A stretch of DNA of 64,000 nt, from contig NZ_JBDIVE010000003.1 in assembly GCF_039631295.1 (NCBI RefSeq), positions 186,001-250,000 on the forward strand, read 5' to 3'. Below the pieces are notes generated by a model, which searched no databases, had not been told where the DNA came from, and saw nothing but the letters and a program-made list of their open reading frames with translations. Positions within the stretch are counted from its first letter, which is position 1. Each line of letters opens with the position of its first letter. This stretch comes from Viridibacterium sediminicola. Its GTDB lineage: Bacteria; Pseudomonadota; Gammaproteobacteria; Burkholderiales; Rhodocyclaceae. Both the position numbers and the translations under genes were made by a program. Below, one piece after another: positions 26,495 to 35,487 of this stretch.

Positions 26495-28522
26495 TCAGCG
26501 CACGCTGCGCCGGGTGCGCAGGTGGCCACCGCGTGGCGGCGTGTGGCGGTGTTTGCCGCCAAAGCGATCATCACGTGCCGTGGCGCGGTTCTGGCTGTGG
26601 TTTTGCGCGGCGAGCATGCGGTCCACGCGCTCCGAGGTCTCGCGGGCGATGGCGACGGCGGCCTCGGCATCGGGAAAGTACTCCGGCAGGCGGTAGCCCA
26701 GCCAGGCGTAGGCCGAGTACTTCTTGCAGGCGTCTTCGGCCGCTTGCAGCGGAAACTTGCTGCGCTCGAAGACTTCCAGATCGGCGCTGAGGTAACAGCT
26801 GCGCTGATTGGCGACATTGCGCGCCCAGTTCTGCCAGGCCTCGTTGAGCACCGCCACACGGCTGGAGATCGGCACCAGGGAAAAGGTGAAGCGCTGCGCC
26901 AGGCTCAGCCGCAAGCTGTCGAGCCAGCGCGCGCGCTCGATCTGTTCGAGCAGGTTGCCGGGCAGGAAGAAGTCGTCGGAGAGGTCGATATTGCGCGAGA
27001 ACAGTTCGAGCAGCTTGGCCAATGCTGTCTCGCCCGTGGCGCGTGCGATGCGCTCGATCTGGTCCAGCGAGGGGGTGACGAAGAAGCCTCGGCGCGGCAG
27101 CGGCTCGGGCTGGATCTTCATCAGGCGTGCGATGCTGCGATGGGTGTGCTCGTCAAAGCCGGCGACATGGCCGGCCTCGTGGATGCCGAAGCGGCCGGCG
27201 CGGCCGGCGATCTGGTGGGTCAGCCAGGGCGGCAGCAGGTCTTCCGAGATACCGTCGTATTTCTTCGCGGTAGTGAATACCACGCGGCGGATCGGCAGGT
27301 TGAGGCCCATGCCGATTGCATCGGTGGCGACCACCACATCGGCCTCGCCATCGCGGAAACGCTGCGCCTGGGCGCGGCGCACTTCGGGCGAGAGATTGCC
27401 GTAGAGGGTGGCGACCTTGAGCCCGATCTTGCTGATCTGCGCCGCCCACTCCAGCACTTCGCGGCGCGAGAAAGCGATCACCGCATCGCCGCGCTGCAGA
27501 TGCTTGAGCTGGCCGACCGGCTGCGCTTCCATGCCCAGCGGCGATTTGCGCTGCAAGCTGATGATCTCCAGCGGGCAGTCGAGGCGTTCGGCCAGCGCTT
27601 CGACGGCTGGCTGCGCACTCGGCGCGCCGAGCAGGTACACGGTTTTGGCCGGCACACCGCAGACCGCCGCAGTCCATGCCGAGCCGCGTTCGAGGTCTTC
27701 GAGCATCTGGATTTCATCGATCACTGCGATGTCGATGGCGCGCGTGGTGTCGAGCATTTCGATGGTGCTGGCGACGTGGGTGGCGCCCTCGGTGAGGCGG
27801 CGCTCCTCGCCGGTGACCAGGCTCACCTTCACCTCCTGTTCGAGCAGGCGTTCGTAGTTTTCCAGCGCCAGCAGGCGTAGCGGTGCCAGATAGACGCCGC
27901 TGCGCGCTTGCGCGAGCGCTGCCATCGCCTGGTGCGTCTTGCCCGAATTGGTCGGGCCGAGGATGGCGATGAAACGCCGCCGCATGCCCTCGGCCAGATC
28001 GAAGGTTTCGGGGTAGCGCGCCAGACGCACCGAGGCCCGCGCCGCCTCGGCATGCGTCTCGCTGCGCTTGCGCAGGATCGCATTGTTCAGCCGGTCTTCG
28101 ACCACCTGGAAGCGCCGGCTGGCCAGCTCGCGGCCGCTCTGCAGGGCGCCGAGGAAGTCCTGCGCGTCGAGTCCGGCGGCGCGGGCGCGGCGCAGCACGG
28201 TGCTGACGAACTGGCCGATCTCGGCATGCAGTGCTTCGCGCGTGGCCGGGTTCAGGCGCTCCTGCACCAGGGCCAGCCGCTGTGCCGCATCGAGTTTGCG
28301 CCACTTGGTGATGCGCGCCAGCACGCCTTGATCAGGCACCAGGCGAAATGCAATCGGCGTTTCACTTGGCTGCGCGGCCTCAAGTTCGCCCGTCACTTCG
28401 ATCGCGACGGCTTCGTTGCTGTGGATCAGGCGTGCGCCAAAGCGGGCAAGGTAACTGGCGAGTTCGGCGTTGATGTCGTCGCCGCTGGTGGCGGTGTGAC
28501 GGTCTGGTGATGGATTTGGCAA
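26495..28522 (-). CDS. SUV3-like DExH-box RNA helicase
   Basis: About 675 residues if begun at a TTG (28522); an ATG at 28654 would overlap the upstream cyclase gene by 62 bases and its N-terminus reads like shadow sequence, so the exact start is unsure. Helicase motifs: Walker A GPTNSGKT (about residue 189), DEIQ (motif II), ATDAIGMGLNLP and motif VI QIAGRAGRFG. The C-terminal region resembles that of SUV3, the mitochondrial RNA helicase of the degradosome. The tail is basic and Arg/His-rich, fitting RNA contact. It probably unwinds structured RNA for decay; partners are unknown. Confidence 0.85.
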   Translation of the reverse strand: MPNPSPDRHTATSGDDINAELASYLARFGARLIHSNEAVAIEVTGELEAAQPSETPIAFRLVPDQGVLARITKWRKLDAAQRLALVQERLNPATREALHAEIGQFVSTVLRRARAAGLDAQDFLGALQSGRELASRRFQVVEDRLNNAILRKRSETHAEAARASVRLARYPETFDLAEGMRRRFIAILGPTNSGKTHQAMAALAQARSGVYLAPLRLLALENYERLLEQEVKVSLVTGEERRLTEGATHVASTIEMLDTTRAIDIAVIDEIQMLEDLERGSAWTAAVCGVPAKTVYLLGAPSAQPAVEALAERLDCPLEIISLQRKSPLGMEAQPVGQLKHLQRGDAVIAFSRREVLEWAAQISKIGLKVATLYGNLSPEVRRAQAQRFRDGEADVVVATDAIGMGLNLPIRRVVFTTAKKYDGISEDLLPPWLTHQIAGRAGRFGIHEAGHVAGFDEHTHRSIARLMKIQPEPLPRRGFFVTPSLDQIERIARATGETALAKLLELFSRNIDLSDDFFLPGNLLEQIERARWLDSLRLSLAQRFTFSLVPISSRVAVLNEAWQNWARNVANQRSCYLSADLEVFERSKFPLQAAEDACKKYSAYAWLGYRLPEYFPDAEAAVAIARETSERVDRMLAAQNHSQNRATARDDRFGGKHRHTPPRGGHLRTRRSVR

Positions 28523-28592
28523 AGCGGCTTTCTGCTGGTTTTCTTCAGGCCAAAGTATGCAGCATGCGCGGTCCTGCTGCAGCAAGGCCGCG

Positions 28593-29963
28593 TCAGGGCG
28601 CCAGCAGCTCGGTGTAGCGGGTGACACAGTTGCGGCCGCGGCGCTTGGATTCATACAGCGCCAGATCGGCGCTGCGGATCAGCTGGTCGGCTGTCTTGCC
28701 ATGTTCGGGAAAGGCGGCCAGGCCGAAGGAGGCGGTGACCTTGATGGTTTCTGCATGGCAGGGCATCGGGCTGTCGGCTAGCTGCAGGCGCCAGGCTTCG
28801 GTACGCTGGCCGGCGTGCGCCAGCGACATGCCCGGCAGCACGACGAGGAATTCCTCGCCGCCGTAACGGCAGACCACGTCGCTCTCGCGCGAGAGCGATT
28901 GCAACAGCCTGGCCACCTCTTTGAGCACGGCATCACCGCCGCTGTGGCCGTGCTGGTCATTGATGTCCTTGAAGTGGTCCAGGTCGATCAGCACCAGGGT
29001 CAGGGGCTGACCCAGGCGTGCGGCGCGTGCGAGGTCGCGGCTCAGGGTGTCGTGCAGGTAATGGCGGTTGTAGAGCCCGGTCAGCGCATCGCGCACGGCC
29101 TGTTCCCACAGTCGCGCTTGCAGGGCGGAGATTTCTTCGAGCTGGGCGGTGAGCTGGCGATTGGCCTCTTCGAGCATGGCCTGATCGCGGCGCCGCTCTT
29201 CGATATTGCGGGTGACGCCGACAAAGCCGGTGATGCGCCCCTCGGCGTCGAGGATGCGTGTCGACACCGTCTCGGCCCAGAACACGCTGCCATCGCGGCG
29301 CAGTTCCGGCGCTTCGAAGCAGATGCTCGGCGCGATGGTTTCACCGCGTGCGAGTTTCTCCTCGCGGACGCGGATCACCTCGGCGAGGATGGCCTTGCCT
29401 TCGGGGGGATAGACATCGAGCACCGAAGTGCCGATCACTTCTTCGCGCTTGAAACCGCGCATCCGCTCGTCAGCCTGGCTGATGAAGGTAAAGCGCATCT
29501 GCGCATCGAGCTGCCAGACCACATCGGCACTGTTCTCGGTGAGGAAGCGGTAGAGCGCTTCACTCTCCTGCAGCTGGGCCTGGGTCTGGCGCTGCGGGGT
29601 GATGTCCTGCACGAAGACAGCCACCCGCGTGGCGTGGCCGCTGTGGTCGAGCACCGGCGCAATGCTGTGGCGGAAATGGCGAGCATTGCGTTCGTCTTCG
29701 AGTGTTTGCGGCTGCGCCGTGCGCAGCACCTGTTCGATCACCGCGGTGCGCGCACTGGCGACCGCTTCGTCGAACAGCGTCATGATGTTGCTGCCGATCA
29801 TGACTTCGGGCGGCAGACCAAAATGCTGCAGACCACGCTGGTTCATGGCCAGTACGCGCATCTGCGCGTCGAGTAGGAAGGCGAGGCCGGTCGCGGCATC
29901 GAGCAGTGCTTGCAGGTCGGGACTGACGGAAAACTCGGGCGTTGTCGGGTGCGGGTCGTTCAT
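28593..29963 (-). CDS. Cytosolic PAS-PAS-GGDEF diguanylate cyclase
   Basis: 456 residues, no membrane segment. Two PAS domains (about 15-130 and 135-270; the second with a PAC segment RITGFVGVTRNIEERR), a coiled-coil linker (about 272-295) and a GGDEF domain with CRYGGEEF. RESD precedes it at the correct spacing, an intact inhibitory site. It should synthesise c-di-GMP in response to a ligand in a PAS pocket. The ATG at 29963 is chosen over a TTG at 30008. It is divergent from another cyclase gene at 30152. Confidence 0.93.
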   Translation of the reverse strand: MNDPHPTTPEFSVSPDLQALLDAATGLAFLLDAQMRVLAMNQRGLQHFGLPPEVMIGSNIMTLFDEAVASARTAVIEQVLRTAQPQTLEDERNARHFRHSIAPVLDHSGHATRVAVFVQDITPQRQTQAQLQESEALYRFLTENSADVVWQLDAQMRFTFISQADERMRGFKREEVIGTSVLDVYPPEGKAILAEVIRVREEKLARGETIAPSICFEAPELRRDGSVFWAETVSTRILDAEGRITGFVGVTRNIEERRRDQAMLEEANRQLTAQLEEISALQARLWEQAVRDALTGLYNRHYLHDTLSRDLARAARLGQPLTLVLIDLDHFKDINDQHGHSGGDAVLKEVARLLQSLSRESDVVCRYGGEEFLVVLPGMSLAHAGQRTEAWRLQLADSPMPCHAETIKVTASFGLAAFPEHGKTADQLIRSADLALYESKRRGRNCVTRYTELLAP

Positions 29964-30151
29964 CGAAAGCGGTGTCGGGCTGACGCACTCCGGGGCGGAG
30001 AGGAGCAACTAGTATCGCACGTGCATGTCCTGCCTCCATTCAGGGTATGCCCGGGCCATGCTGGCGCAGGCGCCGAAATCGCTGCGCGGATCAGCGCGCA
30101 CGCTTTATCATCTGCACTCCTTTTTGGCAGCCGCTGCGGAGAGATCACTTC

Positions 30152-31633
30152 ATGTCCCGGGACACCCTGCAATACGATCCGGCCTTGCTCATCGAGCACG
30201 CGCCGATCAGTCTGTGGCTCGAAGATTTCAGCGGCGTGCGGGCGCTGTTCGAGGCCTGGCGTGCAGAGGGCGTCACGGACATTGACGCCCATTTCGCCGC
30301 CGATCCCGGCCGTGTCGATGCCTGCGCGGCGGCAATCCGCGTGCTGTCGGTCAATCAGCGCACGCTCGAACTGCTCGGTGCGGACGACAGTGAGCGCCTG
30401 ATCGCCAATCTTGACCGTGTTTTTCGCGACGACATGCGTGTGCAGCACGCGCGCGACATGGCTGCGCTGTGGGAAGGGCGCAATGGCTTTGCCAGCCAGA
30501 GCGTCAATTACAGCCTGGACGGGCGGCGTATCGATGTGCTGGTCAATGCGCGCATCCTGCCCGGCCACGAGCAGGACTGGTCACGCGTCATCGTCGCGCT
30601 GGAAGACATCACGCCACGCGTGCGTGCCCAGGAGCAGCTGCGGCGCAGCGAGCAATACGCGCAAGGCCTGTTCGAGCACTCGCCAGTCTCGCTGTGGGTC
30701 GAGGACTTCTCGGGCATCAAGCGCCTGCTCGACGAGGCGCGGCGCATGGGTATCGAGGACTTCCGCACCTTCCTCAATGTGCATCCGGATTTCGTTACCC
30801 GCTGCATGCAGGAAATCTCGGTGATCGATGTCAATGTGCAGACCCTGCGCATGTTCGGCGCGGCCAGCAAGGCCGAGCTGCTGGGCAATCTGGATCGCGT
30901 GTTTCGCGATGACATGCATGCACATTTCACCGAGCAGCTGATCGATCTGTGGTCGGGCAAGCTGTTCCAGCAGCGCGAGACGATCAATTACTCGCTCAGC
31001 GGCCAGGCCGTGAATGTGCACATGCAGTTCTCGGTGCTGCCCGGCAACGAGGCCGACTGGTCGCTGGTGCTGATTTCACTGACCGACATCACGGCGCGCA
31101 AGAAAGCCGAGGTCTACCTCGAATTCCTCGGCCGTCACGACGCGCTGACCAAGCTGAGCAATCGCGCCTATTACGAGGAAGAGCTGGCGCGTCTGGGGCG
31201 TCGCGGCCATTACCCGGTCGGCATTGTGGTGGCCGACCTCAACGGGCTCAAGCGCGTCAATGACGAACTGGGCCATGCTGCCGGTGATGATCTTCTGCGC
31301 CGCGCCGGCGAAGTGCTGCGCAAGGCAGCGGGGGAGAGCGCCTGCGTTGCGCGCATCGGTGGCGACGAATTCGCCCTGCTGCTGCAGGAGTGCGATGAAG
31401 CGGCCTTGCGCGAATTGCTGGCCCGCTTGCAGGCGGTGCTGGAGCTCAACAACCAGTTCTACGCCGGCAAGCGCCTGAGCTTTGCCATCGGCACCGCGAC
31501 CTGCCATGACCCTCTGCGTCTGATGGCCTGCGTGCAGCATGCCGACGAGGAGATGTACGTCGCCAAGCGCGCCTACTATAAGCAGCTGGGCGTCGACCGC
31601 CGCGGTGCTGCGGCGGCCGCCGACGAAGCCTGA
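30152..31633 (+). CDS. GGDEF protein with two tandem PAS-like SLWxEDFSG modules
   Basis: 493 residues. The first 330 residues are two copies of one module, each about 150 residues: each starts with H(A/S)P(I/V)SLW(L/V)EDFSG, then a helical stretch and QRTLELLG/QTLRMFGA, then a matching LDRVFRDDM and a closing LxDIT. This module is PAS-related but has an inserted helical region. The C-terminal GGDEF domain carries RIGGDEF, but the four residues where RxxD should sit are GESA, so feedback inhibition is lost. GGAGAG precedes the ATG at 30152; the earlier in-frame start at 30047 is unsupported. Confidence 0.9.
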   Translation: MSRDTLQYDPALLIEHAPISLWLEDFSGVRALFEAWRAEGVTDIDAHFAADPGRVDACAAAIRVLSVNQRTLELLGADDSERLIANLDRVFRDDMRVQHARDMAALWEGRNGFASQSVNYSLDGRRIDVLVNARILPGHEQDWSRVIVALEDITPRVRAQEQLRRSEQYAQGLFEHSPVSLWVEDFSGIKRLLDEARRMGIEDFRTFLNVHPDFVTRCMQEISVIDVNVQTLRMFGAASKAELLGNLDRVFRDDMHAHFTEQLIDLWSGKLFQQRETINYSLSGQAVNVHMQFSVLPGNEADWSLVLISLTDITARKKAEVYLEFLGRHDALTKLSNRAYYEEELARLGRRGHYPVGIVVADLNGLKRVNDELGHAAGDDLLRRAGEVLRKAAGESACVARIGGDEFALLLQECDEAALRELLARLQAVLELNNQFYAGKRLSFAIGTATCHDPLRLMACVQHADEEMYVAKRAYYKQLGVDRRGAAAAADEA

Positions 31634-31652
31634 GGCAGCGGCGCGCGGGTGT

Positions 31653-32930
31653 TCAGGGCGTGGCCGGCAGCGGTGCGTCCTGCGGCCACAGCAGCCAGAT
31701 GCGTCCTTGCTGGCGCATGCGCCCGGCCTGAGCGCCGGCTTCGGCGCCAAAACCGGTGAATACATCGGCACGCACGCGGCCGCGAATGGCGCCGCCGGTA
31801 TCCTGGGCCAGCATCAGCTGCTGCAGGTTTTGCCCGTCAGGCATTTTGGCGGCGAGAAACACCGGCGCGCCGAGCGGGATGCTGCGCGGGTCCACGGCAA
31901 TCGAGCGCATGCCGGTCAGCGGCACGCCCAGCGAGCCCTTGGGGCCTTCGCCGGTGCTGGCTTCCTCGCGGAAGAACACATAGCTCGGATTGGCGCCCAG
32001 CAGCTCGGCGAGGCGTGCCGGATGCGCCCGCGCCCAGGCCTGGATGCCCTGCATGCTGGCTTGTTCCAGCTTCAGCTCGCCCTGGTCGATCAGCCAGCGG
32101 CCAATCGATTTGTAGGGGTGGCCGTTCTGGTCGGCATAGGCCAGGCGCACGCGCGAGCCATCCGGCAGCTGCGCCTGTCCCGAGCCTTGCACCTGCAGGA
32201 AGAACAGCTCGATGGGGTCTTCGGTATAGAGCAGGGTGCGCGCCGGCAGGCTGTCGATCTGTGCATCGATCTGGGTGCGGTTCCAGTAGGGCAGCAGCTT
32301 GCGCCCTTCGAGCCGGCCGCGCACGCGGCTGCCCTTGAGTTCCGGGTAGAGATCGCCAAGCTCGACGGTGATCAGGTCATCCGGCACGCCGAGCACCGGC
32401 ACATTGAACTGCGCCGAGCGCGTGCGGCTGGCGCGCAGCAGGGGTTCGTAGTAACCGGTGATCAGGCCTTGCTCGCTGCCATCGGCATTGATCAGCTGCC
32501 AGGGCGTCAGCCGCGTCTGCAGCAGCTGGCGCAGCTGTTCGCGCGAAGGTTTGCTGCCCAGCTTGCGCAGCGCCTCACAGGTGCTGGCCCAGGCTTTTAC
32601 CGTCTCGGCCACCCGCATCCCGCGGCAGCTCGACAGCAGCGCTGGCAGGGCTTGCTGCGGATCGTCCTGCTGCCAGCCGGGCAGATCGCTCCAGCGTGCG
32701 GCGCGCCAGGGCGCGGCTGCTTCGGCCGGCGGTTTGGCGGGGACTTCGGGCGTCGGCACGGCCGGCGGTGTCACCGGGGCAACCGGAGTGACGGGTGGCA
32801 CTGGCGTCGCCGGTGTCGGCGTGGCGGGCGGCGTCACGGGTGTCGGGCCGAAGCTCTGACAAGCGCTGAGCAGCAGCACGCAGAGCGCGGGGAGTAGCCG
32901 CGCGAGCGGCCTATACTGTTGGTTTTGCAT
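31653..32930 (-). CDS. mltA: Membrane-bound lytic murein transglycosylase A
   Basis: 425 residues. It cleaves peptidoglycan between MurNAc and GlcNAc, making 1,6-anhydro ends. The N-terminus has a lipoprotein signal with LLLSAC, followed by a low-complexity Pro/Thr/Val-rich spacer (about residues 27-70). The catalytic domain shows GYYEPLL, the FFLQVQGSGQ strand, AYADQNGHPYKSIG and the LAQDTGGAIRGRVRADVFTG segment with the catalytic Asp. The downstream 48-aa ORF begins 17 bases from its start on the opposite strand. Confidence 0.93.
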   Translation of the reverse strand: MQNQQYRPLARLLPALCVLLLSACQSFGPTPVTPPATPTPATPVPPVTPVAPVTPPAVPTPEVPAKPPAEAAAPWRAARWSDLPGWQQDDPQQALPALLSSCRGMRVAETVKAWASTCEALRKLGSKPSREQLRQLLQTRLTPWQLINADGSEQGLITGYYEPLLRASRTRSAQFNVPVLGVPDDLITVELGDLYPELKGSRVRGRLEGRKLLPYWNRTQIDAQIDSLPARTLLYTEDPIELFFLQVQGSGQAQLPDGSRVRLAYADQNGHPYKSIGRWLIDQGELKLEQASMQGIQAWARAHPARLAELLGANPSYVFFREEASTGEGPKGSLGVPLTGMRSIAVDPRSIPLGAPVFLAAKMPDGQNLQQLMLAQDTGGAIRGRVRADVFTGFGAEAGAQAGRMRQQGRIWLLWPQDAPLPATP

Positions 32931-32946
32931 GTGAGGCAGGCGAACG

Positions 32947-33093
32947 ATGGAAGACGGATTGTGGATCATTCTGCTGGAGGCGGGGGCGGCTCTTGGCGCG
33001 CTGGCGCTGATTGTCTGGTCCTGCTGGCCGAAAGCCCGGCTGGCTGTGCCGACGGGCAAACTCGACCGGAGTGACCGCAATGAGCCCCGCTGA
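32947..33093 (+). CDS. 48-aa single-pass membrane microprotein
   Basis: A short frame starting at ATG 32947 (AGGCAGG a few bases upstream) with 48 residues. Residues about 4-28 are a single hydrophobic helix (GLWIILLEAGAALGALALIVW) that ends in WSCWPKAR, followed by a charged tail with RLAVPTGKLDRSDRNEPR. Its stop codon overlaps the start of the DUF815 ATPase gene by 14 bases, so the two are probably translated together. No family is recognised. A similar small frame at this place in related genomes would support it being real. Confidence 0.6.
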   Translation: MEDGLWIILLEAGAALGALALIVWSCWPKARLAVPTGKLDRSDRNEPR

Positions 33094-33949
33094 TCTGGAA
33101 CGCCTGGCGCAGCGCGCCGAACAATTGATGAGCCGCTTTGAGGCTTTGCTGCCGCCGGCGGTTCCCGCGCCGGACTGGAGCGCGCTGGCGCAGCGCTGGC
33201 GTACCCGCCAGGGCCGTGGCTGGCTGGAGCCGCTGCACAATCTGCAGCCGATTCATCTCTCCGACCTGCAGGACGTTGACGACCAGAAGCTGCGTGTCGA
33301 TGTCAATACGCGCCAGTTCGTGCGCGGCGGGCGTGCCAACAATGTCTTGCTGACCGGCGCACGCGGCACCGGCAAGAGCTCCCTGGTGCGCGCCGTGCTG
33401 ACCGAGTACGCAGCCGAAGGCCTGCGTGTCATCGAGGTGGACAAGAGTGATCTGACCGATTTGCCGGACATCGTCGACCTGCTGCGCGCGCGGCCCGAGA
33501 AGTTCATCCTGTTCTGCGACGATCTGAGCTTTGACGATGGCGAGCCCGGCTACAAGGCGCTCAAGAGCGTGCTCGATGGCAGCTTTGCTGCCGTGCCGGA
33601 GAATGTGCTGATCTACGCCACCAGCAATCGTCGTCACCTGATGCCTGAATATTTCTCCGACAATGAACAGACCCGTCACGGCGACGGCGAGCTGCATCCG
33701 GGCGAGGCGGTCGAGGAGAAGGTTTCACTGTCCGATCGCTTCGGCCTGTGGGTGAGCTTCTACAGCTTCAATCAGGACGCCTACCTGCAGATCGTGCAGC
33801 ACTGGTTGCAGGTGTTTGGTGTCAGCCTGGCTGACTGGGATGCGGAGATCCGCCGCGAAGCCCTGCAATGGTCGATGATGCGCGCCTCGCGCAGCGGCCG
33901 CGTGGCCTGGCAGTTTGCGCGCGACTACGCCGGGCGCGCCAGCCTGTAA
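33080..33949 (+). CDS. DUF815 AAA+ ATPase
   Basis: 289 residues, a stand-alone P-loop ATPase. Walker A is G93-ARGTGK-S100, Walker B FILFCDDLSF, sensor-like YATSNRRHL. The N-terminal 80 residues contain LEPLHNLQPIHLSDLQDVD, typical of DUF815 proteins (COG2607), whose function is unknown. It overlaps the upstream 48-aa membrane microprotein, suggesting a membrane-linked complex; this is inference. Its end is near the convergent TPR-like gene. Confidence 0.9.
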   Translation: MSPADLERLAQRAEQLMSRFEALLPPAVPAPDWSALAQRWRTRQGRGWLEPLHNLQPIHLSDLQDVDDQKLRVDVNTRQFVRGGRANNVLLTGARGTGKSSLVRAVLTEYAAEGLRVIEVDKSDLTDLPDIVDLLRARPEKFILFCDDLSFDDGEPGYKALKSVLDGSFAAVPENVLIYATSNRRHLMPEYFSDNEQTRHGDGELHPGEAVEEKVSLSDRFGLWVSFYSFNQDAYLQIVQHWLQVFGVSLADWDAEIRREALQWSMMRASRSGRVAWQFARDYAGRASL

Positions 33950-33960
33950 GCACTTAGCAC

Positions 33961-34962
33961 TTAGCGCTTGCCGACCGCCAGACGCGCCGACAGGGCGATG
34001 GCGTCGGCGGCCAAGGTGTCGTCAGGGAAGCGCTCGACGAGGGCGCCGAGCAAATGCTGCGCTTTCTCCAGATGACCCAGGGCGCCGAGCGCGCTGGCCG
34101 ATTCGAGCAGGGCGCGCGGCACCAGCGGGTGGCCGTTGTGGCGCATGTCGAACTGGCGCAACAGGCGCAGCGCCAGCGCTGGCCGCTTCATCACCAGGGC
34201 ATGGTGGGCCAGATCGACAGCATCTTCGGGCAGCGGAAAGTAAGCCTTGTCGAGCTGGGCACACTCGGCCGCGACACCCAGCGCAACATCTTGTCGCTCG
34301 GCATGGCGCAGGGCGCTGATGAAGTCCTGCGCATGCTGGATGCAGGCTTGCTTCTGCGTCGGGTCGGCGTGCAGGCGATGATGCAGGGCCAGCCGGGCGG
34401 CGATATTGCCCGGCTCCTGCAGCACCTTGTTGCGCAGTGCGCGGTGGGTGTCGCCAACGTGTTCCAGTGCTTCCTGCAGGCCGCGGGTGAGGCCGCGCCC
34501 GGTGTCACGCGGGCCGCGATGGCGCGGGCGGGGCGTCGGCGGCAGCACCATTTCGGTCACCGCGTCGTGCATGCTCTCCTCGATCACGCGCAGGCTGTGG
34601 CGGCTGTTGGCCAGATGGCTGAGGGCGTGCCACAGGCCGCCGACCAGCCCTAGCTGGGCGAGGAAGCTCAGGATCTCACGCGTGCCCTCATCGAGTTCGA
34701 GCAGCTGGGCGAGGCTGCGTGCTTCGCCGGGCAGGCCGCCTTCGAGCAGCAGCAGGGCCAGCACCGACGCGATGATCAACCACTGGCCGCGCACGCCAAA
34801 CAGCGGAATGCGGCGCAATTTCTGCGCGGTACGCAGCAGCAGGCTGGCCAGCACGGCGGCCAGCAGGCACTGCAGCCAGGGCAGGATCGCCGGCATGCTG
34901 GGTTCAAACAGCCTTGTCGTGCTTTGCAGGAGAGCGAAGAGTCCGAGCCAGAGTTCGATCAT
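33961..34962 (-). CDS. Membrane protein with TPR-like helical repeats, unknown
   Basis: 333 residues: three hydrophobic segments in the first 120 residues, then a long soluble region of short helices (about 170-330) with paired Ala/Leu-rich helices such as ARLALHHRLHADPTQKQACIQHAQDFISALRHAERQ, resembling tetratricopeptide repeats. A basic stretch rich in Arg and Pro (about 144-155) lies between them. No catalytic motif or named family is seen. It is translationally coupled (4-base overlap) with the upstream 117-aa membrane gene. Confidence 0.65.
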   Translation of the reverse strand: MIELWLGLFALLQSTTRLFEPSMPAILPWLQCLLAAVLASLLLRTAQKLRRIPLFGVRGQWLIIASVLALLLLEGGLPGEARSLAQLLELDEGTREILSFLAQLGLVGGLWHALSHLANSRHSLRVIEESMHDAVTEMVLPPTPRPRHRGPRDTGRGLTRGLQEALEHVGDTHRALRNKVLQEPGNIAARLALHHRLHADPTQKQACIQHAQDFISALRHAERQDVALGVAAECAQLDKAYFPLPEDAVDLAHHALVMKRPALALRLLRQFDMRHNGHPLVPRALLESASALGALGHLEKAQHLLGALVERFPDDTLAADAIALSARLAVGKR

Positions 34963-35312
34963 GCGGCTGTTTTTCTATGTTCGATGGCTGGCCGTGTGTG
35001 CAGGGCGACGAGGCAGAACAGCGCGCACAGGGCCAGGCGCAACAGGCCTTGCACAAACACATTGGCGCTGGATGGCGTCAGCGCGCTACTGGCGATCACC
35101 AGCAGACCCGCCGCCGCAAACAGCCACAGCAGCGCTTGCGAGCCCTTGTAGCGCAGCTCAAAGCTGCAGATGAAATTCATCGCCACCGCCAGCATTACGC
35201 AGAGCAGGTCGCGCACATCCAGCGCGCTACCGGTGAAGGCGCTGAACAGGCCGCTGATGCCGGCGATGAAGCGCAGGGCGTTGGCGAGGCGGAGGTGTCG
35301 ATCTGCTTTCAC
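34959..35312 (-). CDS. Small membrane protein, unknown
   Basis: 117 residues with three or four hydrophobic segments and a charged cytosolic tail (ALHTRPAIEHRKTAA). Its stop overlaps the next gene's start (TCAT at 34959-34962), so the two form a coupled pair. No family is recognised. Confidence 0.6.
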   Translation of the reverse strand: MKADRHLRLANALRFIAGISGLFSAFTGSALDVRDLLCVMLAVAMNFICSFELRYKGSQALLWLFAAAGLLVIASSALTPSSANVFVQGLLRLALCALFCLVALHTRPAIEHRKTAA

Positions 35313-35487
35313 CGGAAATCGGCCTGTAAATGAATGACTTGGGCGGCCAGTATACCGTCAGCAAGAGGCTGCGGACCTTGATCGATCCGGGATGGCGCGC
35401 GCGGCGTGACGGGCGGCAGCATGGGATGCTTGGAGGCATCCGGCGGCGCGAGTATGCTGCGCTCAACTTTGTGGATGGGCGTTGGGC

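Noticed and set aside
28523..28654. Extended N-terminus of the SUV3-like helicase starting at ATG 28654
   Set aside because: It would overlap the cyclase gene by 62 bases on the same strand, and its residues do not resemble the family, so it is more likely shadow.
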